Shown here piece after piece: positions 56,561-64,000 of a DNA stretch of 64,000 nucleotides. Each line of letters opens with the position of its first letter. Within the stretch, counting starts at the first letter, position 1. Origin of the DNA: Hymenopus coronatus. Taxonomy: Eukaryota > Arthropoda > Insecta > Mantodea > Hymenopodidae. The stretch covers positions 66,762,501 to 66,826,500 of the forward strand of contig CM060899.1 in NCBI GenBank assembly GCA_030762935.1. The letters are read 5' to 3'. The translations under genes were made by a program, and so were the position numbers. Under the pieces are notes generated by a model, which did not search any database, was not told where the DNA came from, and saw only the letters and a list, made by a program, of their open reading frames with translations.

Positions 56561-57442
56561 ATATGTGTTACACTCACATGACTTTCTCTAGTCGTTCTAC
56601 AAACTTCTTATATAAAATTATTATTCTTTCTGCACCTTGTTAATCGAGGTATTCAGCACAATGTATTTATTACTTAGTTCCTTATAAGTAGGAAGAAAAT
56701 AAGGGAATGCACTAGGTTAAATCGATAGTCAAATGTTTTAAAAGCTGTCGTTATGCGATTGTCATTACAAATCGCTTCTTTTCTTGGCCAAGAGTAGAAC
56801 AAAATAAAAGCGAACGCTCCCGTTTGAGAAAAGTATAAGTACTTCACAACTGAAACTAATAACAATGAATACTTCGAAAACGGTAAGCTCCACGAAAAAA
56901 ATATATATGACGTAAATTGTGTATTTTAACAAGGCCTACGTTTTTTGTATAGTAAGCTTTTGTCTATCTCTTACGGTTTATTAGTTATGCCAAATTAAGC
57001 AAAATTCATCCAGAATAAACAGGTCTTTAGAAGCTATTCTCAGAAAATTCAAGATATACATTTTATTTGTCAGATAAATATCTTTAATATACGATATTTT
57101 AATCAAAATCGTTAGAGCTATTTTTAAGAATATCAAAATTTTCTAAAAATATTCCATGTAAAGGGTAGTTTGGGGTGGGGGGATTTTTCTCAAAATCTTC
57201 GTGTCGCATCCCTGGAAGATACTGAACTTAAATACCAAGTTTGGTATTTTAGCTACTTTTCGTTTTTGAGTTATCGTGTTCATAGACACACACACACACG
57301 GACCCTTTTCTGGAAATGCTTTTTTTTGGATTCAGGGGGTCCTAAAACATGTATTTCCGGTGAAATCTCGACATCGACTTTTTGAGTGGAATGCAATACT
57401 TCTCTATCCCTATGTACATTGTACATACGGGACCAGAGAAAG
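56561..57442 (+). mobile_element. Family H, complete forward copy (second subtype, tandem partner)
   Basis: ATGTGTTACACTCACATGAC start and GGGACCAGAGAAAGT end. It is nearly collinear with 18525-19407. Confidence 0.93.
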
Positions 57443-58140
57443 TAAAAATGGCAATACAATTTTTTGCACAGACAAAAGGAGGCGCGGTAAATATCTTAAA
57501 GGGATCAAAGAAATCCGAAATTAGACGTATTCAGATCTAGAAGAAGTTAGATAAGAATATAGGAGATGGAATGTTCTGTAGTTTCTAGCTGAATCTGTTA
57601 AAACATAATAACTAGAAGTAGCTGGAATAAAAGGATCTCACACTTGAAGCAAAGAACGCCGTGTTTTTAATCACCAGAGTCTGGCTGTTGGAGGCCCTGT
57701 CTTAATATTCAAGACATTGTGGTAGACTTGCCAGATTGCTTCAACTTTTCTCGTATTTTTTTTTCTGAGTCTTTCTGCTCTATTTAAAATAAAGTCTCTC
57801 TGTAAGAACTCCTCAAGTCTGTTTCCTACAAGTTTTCTTCAGGAATAAAAGAGAGACAAGAGAAAAAGAATAAGGAGAAAAGAATGAGTTTTAAATCAAT
57901 TGGACAGGAAAGCGATTCATCACCACCAACTGATGTTTTCTCATGGAAATGAATTCTTTTCCTTATTCCCCTTCATCTGTTTCCTTCATGATCCTATACT
58001 TCTCTCATTTTTCTAGTTGATGGCGGTGGTTAGAATGAAAATTGCGATCGTTCTACTGCGTTTTAAGAACCTTATGCAACTTTTAAACAAAGTCTGTTGG
58101 GTGAAACATGCAGGTGGGGCTACATGGGGTACTTAACGTT
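57443..58140. other. Unassigned stretch
   Basis: Purine- or pyrimidine-rich patches (57840-57890, 57955-58010). No coding frame or repeat match. Confidence 0.4.
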
Positions 58141-58335
58141 TAGTTACCGAGCCAGGTGGTACAGGCGGGACTGGCATTTGGGAGGTTCCGGTTCGATCCC
58201 CGTTGACCACGCCCTTTGGCCCTGGGGGTTTTCCATAGCTTTCCTGGGGTCGCTAGGGCAAATACTGGGGTGCTCAATATATACCGCGGTTCCTTTTCCT
58301 TCATTCATTTCCTTCTTCATCTTTCAGGTAGCTAC
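58141..58335 (+). mobile_element. SINE-like tRNA-related element
   Basis: CCAGGTGGTACAGGCGGGAC (A box region) and GGTTCCGGTTCGATCCCCG (B box). Then CCTGGGGTCGCTAGGGCAAA and TACTGGGGTGCTC, resembling the body of common arthropod tRNA SINEs. The 3' limit is uncertain. Confidence 0.55.
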
Positions 58336-58338
58336 AGG

Positions 58339-58630
58339 TATGATTTGAGGCTTTGCAGAGAGATGGCGCGGCTGAGGTGCCGTTGTAGAGGCCTCCTATC
58401 GCCTATCGCCTCGTGCGTGCCAGGGCTGAGTTAACTGTTAGGGACTTCCGTGAATCTCTGCGCTTAGCTCCGTCGTTTCCTGTATGACTTGAGGCTTTGC
58501 AGAGAGATGGCACGGCTGAGGTGCCGTTGTAGAGGCCTCCTATCGCCTATCGCCTCGTGCGTGCCAGGGCTGAGTGAACTGTTAGGGACTTCCGTGAATC
58601 TCTGCGCTTAGCTCCGTCGTTTCCTGCATG
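58339..58630. repeat. 144-bp tandem duplication
   Basis: TATGATTTGAGGCTTTGCAG at 58339 and TATGACTTGAGGCTTTGCAG at 58483. The copies are nearly identical through TGCGCTTAGCTCCGTCGTTT. It is GC-rich and contains a CTATCGC doublet. Confidence 0.95.
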
Positions 58631-58784
58631 CTGCCTGGTCTGTGGTTTACCCTCCTCTCAACCCTTCCCACGGAGGAGGGTGGCAGGCCACTATAGACCA
58701 ATACCTGGTCGCAGTTGCCAAGGTGTCCTTCTACATTACCCTTTAGTTGACTCAAATGGCTTCGACTATTTTTGATAGTGTTTA

Positions 58785-58975
58785 ACGCCCGCTTTTACGA
58801 CTTTGGCACCTCAGGCGATGTTACCGATAGATGGAGTGAAGATGGAGCTCCGGTGGAATGTGATGGCGGGGGAAACCGGAGAAACCAGAGAATACCCTCC
58901 CCTGCGCCGCTTTGTCCAGCACAAGTCTCACATGCAGTTGCTTGGGATCGAACCCGGGCCATCTAGGTGAGTGGC
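58785..58975 (-). mobile_element. SINE B copy, tRNA-derived
   Basis: The minus strand gives GGCCCGGGTTCGATCCCAAG (B box), GCATGTGAGACTTGTGCTGG, GCGCAGGGGAGGG, TTCTCTGGTTTCTCCGGTTT, CCCCCGCCATCACATTCCAC. It is collinear with 8400-8560 and 13082-13250. Confidence 0.8.
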
Positions 58976-58977
58976 AC

Positions 58978-59146
58978 GTCCACAGACACACACACACATA
59001 CAAAGAGAAACATACACGGAGCTGCTACTAAAAATACTTTTTTGGACTCAGGGTCTCAAAACATATATTTCCGGTGAAATCTCGGTATCGAATTTTTGAG
59101 CACATTATAATACCTTCTTTATGCACTAAGTACGTGTAGAGAAAGT
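58978..59146 (+). mobile_element. Family H, forward 3'-end fragment
   Basis: CA tract at 58986-58998, CCGGTGAAATCTCGGTATCG, and end ACGTGTAGAGAAAGT. Confidence 0.85.
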
Positions 59147-59151
59147 AAAAA

Positions 59152-60010
59152 TATTTTTTTTGAATTCAGGGGCTTTCAATACTTGTATTTCCGGTGGAAT
59201 CTCAATACAGAATGTTGGGTGGAATACGATACTTCTCCACCTGCTATGTAATTGTACATAGGTAGCGAAAAAAGTAAAAACATGGAATTTAAAATACAGT
59301 ACTGCTTTGACGGACCCGCTATAAGCCCAACGCTGTGACGTCTAGCATCGTATTGCAAGGCTTTCTGTTTAGGTGGTGTTGCGTTATGCAAGGCAATCTG
59401 ATGTTAATGTCTCTGGCTTTGGTAATATCGAAAGAAAAATGTAAAAGATGCAAATTGATTCTAATATAATAAAAGCTTGACATTCTCTGTTAAATGTTAA
59501 CTGTAAAGGCTTGTAAATGTGAGCATTAAAATATTGGTGAAAACTCGATATCGAATTTTTGGGTGGAATACAATACCTTCTCTATACACTGTGTACATAG
59601 TAAAAAGAGCAGAGAAAGTAAAATGTTTCTTTTTGATTTAGGGGCTCTCAATACATGTATTTCTGGTGGAATCCCAATAGAGAATTTTCGGTGGAACACG
59701 ATACTTCTACGCCTACCATGTAATTGTACATAGATGGCGAAAAAAGTAAAAACATGAAGTTTAAAATACAGTACTGCTTTGATGGAGCAGCCCAAAGCTG
59801 TGACGTCAAACATTGTATTGCAAGGCTTTCTGTTTAGGTGGTGTTGCGTTATGCAAGGCAATCTAATGTTAATGTCTCTGGCTTTGGAAATATCGAAAGA
59901 AAAATGTAAAAGATGCAAATCTATTCTACATCTGATTTTAATATACTAAAAGCTTGATATTCTCTCTTAAATGTTAACTGTAAATGTGATGATTAAAACG
60001 TTGGAGAAAT
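59152..60010. repeat. About 470-bp tandem duplication containing family H ends and repeat D
   Basis: Unit 1 starts at GGGGCTTTCAATACTTG (59168) and unit 2 at GGGGCTCTCAATACATG (59640). Each has a forward H 3' end with CTATGTAATTGTACATAG or the like, then repeat D in reverse (CAAGGCTTTCTGTTTAGGTG, GGTGTTGCG), then AATATCGAAAGAAAAATG. Unit 1 also ends with an H 3' scrap at 59540-59622. Confidence 0.88.
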
Positions 60011-60402
60011 CTCGTATCGATAAGAGAGGCAGTGCCCTCTAGACGCTAATGTTGTATCGCTGCTACTGCGACATCAGGAAGGCAGTTTACGGCAGTGATC
60101 ATCCTGCTGAAAGGCTCGCCTGCTGGAAACGAGATCATTTCTAAGCCATAAAACAAACGATCTCACATTTTAAGCCCTCAAATAGCTTGTCCAACCCAAA
60201 AACCATTCCTGGTCATTAAGCATTCCTTTAAATGGCTAGAAACGTTTTGGCAAAGCCGTAAAGGAAACACTGAAACCATTAAGCTGAGGCGTATTCCTGC
60301 CTCTTTCTAGCAATTATGGGGATATCCGATAATGCAGTTAGAGCACTGGCAAGCGTAAATCTAAGTAACGAATACTCTCATACACAGAAATAAACAATTG
60401 TC
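60011..60402. other. Unassigned stretch
   Basis: No match. It is slightly GC-richer than the surroundings. Confidence 0.4.
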
Positions 60403-60589
60403 AAAAATACTCAAGTGATACATTCGCATGCCTTTCTTCAGTAAACTATTTCTACGATATTAAAGCTTATTCTTCTATGTACTTCATGCTAATCATGATA
60501 AGTGTTAGAAAAATCATTTTATTACACATCTTCTTATAGGTTCGGTTCAAGGAGAATAAGGGTATACACTAGGCTAAAGCGGTAGTCAC
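60403..60589 (+). mobile_element. Family H 5' fragment leading into the minisatellite
   Basis: AGTGATACATTCGCATGCC start (diverged), CTTCATGCTAATCATGATAA, and AGGCTAAAGCGGTAGTCACA. The next bases are the CA-rich start of the array. Confidence 0.8.
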
Positions 60590-63500
60590 ATGACACACAC
60601 ACACTCACAGACACACAGTCAGACACAGACTCACAGACACAGACACACAGTCACTGACACAGACACATAAATTCACTGACATAGACACACACAGACTCTC
60701 ACAAATGCAAACAGACACTGACACACATAATCACTGACACAGGCTCACAAATTCACTGACATAGATACGCACAGACTCTCACACAAGCAAACAGACACTG
60801 ACACACAAATTCACTGACATAGACACACATAGTCACTGACATAGACACACAAATTCACTGACATAGACACACATAGTCACTGACATAGACACACATAGTC
60901 ACTGACATAGACACACATAGTCACTGACATAGACACACATAGTCACTGACATAGACACACATAGTCACTGACATAGACACACATAGTCACTGACATAGAC
61001 ACACATAGTCACTGACATAGACACACAAATTCACTGACATAGACACACATAGTCACTGACATAGACACACATAGTCACTGACATAGACACACATAGTCAC
61101 TGACATAGACACACATAGTCACTGACATAGACACACATAGTCACTGACATAGACACACATAGTCACTGACATAGACACACAAATTCACTGACATAGACAC
61201 ACATAGTCACTGACATAGACACACAAATTCACTGACATAGACACACATAGTCACTGACATAGACACACAAATTCACTGACATAGACACACATAGTCACTG
61301 ACATAGACACACATAGTCACTGACATAGACACACAAATTCACTGACATAGACACACATAGTCACTGACATAGACACACATAGTCACTGACATAGACACAC
61401 ATAGTCACTGACATAGACACACAAATTCACTGACATAGACACACAAATTCACTGACATAGACACACAAATTCACTGACATAGACACACAAATTCACTGAC
61501 ATAGACACACATAGTCACTGACATAGACACACATAGTCACTGACATAGACACACAAATTCACTGACATAGACACACATAGTCACTGACATAGACACACAT
61601 AGTCACTGACATAGACACACAAATTCACTGACATAGACACACATAGTCACTGACATAGACACACATAGTCACTGACATAGACACACATAGTCACTGACAT
61701 AGACACACATAGTCACTGACATAGACACACATAGTCACTGACATAGACACACATAGTCACTGACATAGACACACATAGTCACTGACATAGACACACAAAT
61801 TCACTGACATAGACACACATAGTCACTGACATAGACACACATAATCACTGACATACACACACAAATTCACTGACATAGACACACAAATTCACTGACATAG
61901 ACACACATAGTCACTGACATAGACACACAAATTCACTGACATAGACACACAAATTCACTGACATAGACACACAAATTCACTGACATAGACACACATAGTC
62001 ACTGACATAGACACACAAATTCACTGACATAGACACACAAATTCACTGACATAGACACACAAATTCACTGACATAGACACACAAATTCACTGACATAGAC
62101 ACACATAGTCACTGACATAGACACACAAATTCACTGACATAGACACACAAATTCACTGACATAGACACACATAGTCACTGACATAGACACACATAGTCAC
62201 TGACATAGACACACAAATTCACTGACATAGACACACAAATTCACTGACATAGACACACATAGTCACTGACATAGACACACATAGTCACTGACATAGACAC
62301 ACAAATTCACTGACATAGACACACAAATTCACTGACATAGACACACAAATTCACTGACATAGACACACAAATTCACTGACATAGACACACAAATTCACTG
62401 ACATAGACACACAAATTCACTGACATAGACACACAAATTCACTGACATAGACACACAAATTCACTGACATAGACACACAAATTCACTGACATAGACACAC
62501 AAATTCACTGACATAGACACACATAGTCACTGACATAGACACACATAGTCACTGACATAGACACACAAATTCACTGACATAGACACACAAATTCACTGAC
62601 ATAGACACACATAGTCACTGACATAGACACACATAGTCACTGACATAGACACACAAATTCACTGACATAGACACACAAATTCACTGACATAGACACACAA
62701 ATTCACTGACATAGACACACATAGTCACTGACATAGACACACATAGTCACTGACATAGACACACATAGTCACTGACATAGACACACAAATTCACTGACAT
62801 AGACACACAAATTCACTGACATAGACACACAAATTCACTGACATAGACACACATAGTCACTGACATAGACACACAAATTCACTGACATAGACACACATAG
62901 TCACTGACATAGACACACAAATTCACTGACATAGACACACATAGTCACTGACATAGACACACATAGTCACTGACATAGACACACATAGTCACTGACATAG
63001 ACACACATAGTCACTGACATAGACACACATAGTCACTGACATAGACACACATAGTCACTGACATAGACACACAAATTCACTGACATAGACACACAAATTC
63101 ACTGACATAGACACACAAATTCACTGACATAGACACACAAATTCACTGACATAGACACACAAATTCACTGACATAGACACACAAATTCACTGACATAGAC
63201 ACACAAATTCACTGACATAGACACACAAATTCACTGACATAGACACACAAATTCACTGACATAGACACACAAATTCACTGACATAGACACACATAGTCAC
63301 TGACATAGACACACAAATTCACTGACATAGACACACATAGTCACTGACATAGACACACATAGTCACTGACATAGACACACAAATTCACTGACATAGACAC
63401 ACAAATTCACTGACATAGACACACAAATTCACTGACATAGACACACAAATTCACTGACATAGACACACAAATTCACTGACATAGACACACAAATTCACTG

Positions 63501-64000
63501 ACATAGACACACAAATTCACTGACATAGACACACAAATTCACTGACATAGACACACAAATTCACTGACATAGACACACATAGTCACTGACATAGACACAC
63601 ATAGTCACTGACATAGACACACAAATTCACTGACACAGACACACATAGTCACTGACAGACACACATAGTCACTGACATAGACACACATAGTCACTGACAT
63701 AGACATGCACAGACTCACACACAGACGCAAGACACTGACACACATAGTCACTGACAGACACACATAGTCACTGACATAGACACACATAGTCACTGACATA
63801 GACATGCACAGACTCACACACAGACGCAAGACACTGACACACATAGTCACTGACACAGACACACATAGTCACTGACACAGACACACAAATTCACTGACAC
63901 AGACACACAAATTCACTGACATAGACACGCACAGACTCTCACACAGTCAAACAGACACTGACATAGACACGCACAGACTCTCACACAGGCAAACAGACAC
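60590..64000. repeat. 22-bp minisatellite array, runs off the window end
   Basis: The core unit is ACACATAGTCACTGACATAG plus AC, or the variant with ACACAAATTCACTGACATAG. The two variants alternate irregularly and often in runs. The left edge (60590-60800) and right part (63630-64000) contain irregular and longer units with CGCACAGACTCTCACAC and GCAAACAGACACTGAC. The minus-strand frame at 63605-63862 is a translation of the repeat, not a gene. Confidence 0.98.

Noticed and set aside
63605..63862. Cysteine- and methionine-rich 85-codon frame
   Set aside because: A translation of the 22-bp minisatellite; no start context and perfectly periodic.
60590..64000. CRISPR array
   Set aside because: Units are contiguous 22-mers without unique spacers, in a eukaryotic context.

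Overview
The window looks like intron or intergenic DNA from a large, repeat-rich insect genome. AT-rich non-coding sequence dominates. There is no bacterial-style gene packing. I recognise remnants of Tc1/mariner transposons, Jockey-like LINEs and several tRNA-derived SINEs, and only two pieces of sequence look like host protein-coding exons. Those two exons (24030-24163 and 11179-11443, both minus strand) have consensus splice sites, matching phase, and together encode one immunoglobulin-like domain of the insect beaten-path (Beat) type. They therefore belong to one minus-strand gene with an intron of about 12.6 kb between them. If its outer exons lie outside the window, most or all of the 64 kb could be intronic. 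I could not name the species; a hemimetabolous insect such as a cockroach, termite or stick insect would fit, but that is inference.

The main feature is one dispersed non-coding family, called family H here. There are roughly 60 whole or partial copies in both orientations, covering something like 40 percent of the window. A whole copy is about 800-890 bp. In forward orientation it starts TCTGATGTG, carries a subterminal ACTTTCTCTAC motif about 20 bp in, has an AT-rich core and a variable (CA)n tract near its 3' side, and ends in a long hairpin (CTTTCTCTATACACTATG paired with its complement). Subterminal inverted repeats, a microsatellite core, a 3' stem-loop, no coding capacity and frequent head-to-tail pairs are the architecture of Helentron-associated elements (DINE-1/HINE-like). 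A foldback MITE remains possible.

Layout. 1-2.4 kb: SINEs, a TIR-like element, and a mariner 3' end split by a GC-rich insertion. 2.8-10.3 kb: family H copies, SINEs and a DUF4817-type transposase fragment. 11.2-11.4 kb: Beat-like exon. 11.6-19.4 kb: family H, SINEs and a mariner remnant. 20.0-22.1 kb: a dead TIR transposon with a nested H copy. 22.8-23.3 kb: LINE fragment. 24.0-24.2 kb: second Beat-like exon. 24.2-32.8 kb: mostly family H plus a mariner C-terminal remnant. 33.7-35.5 kb: a 65-bp satellite. 36-49 kb: family H with a LINE fragment, an internally deleted mariner and a LINE 3' end. 49.4-52 kb: family H alternating with a second repeat (repeat D). 54.4-55.6 kb: a nearly complete but catalytically dead mariner. 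58-60 kb: SINEs and local duplications. 60.6 kb to the window end: a 22-bp minisatellite of more than 3 kb that begins inside a family H copy.

All transposase and reverse transcriptase genes seen are broken. Target-site duplications and nesting give a relative history: tRNA SINEs and one mariner inserted into family H copies, and a family H copy inserted into the DUF4817-type transposon. I found no operon, CRISPR array, rRNA gene or convincing functional tRNA gene.
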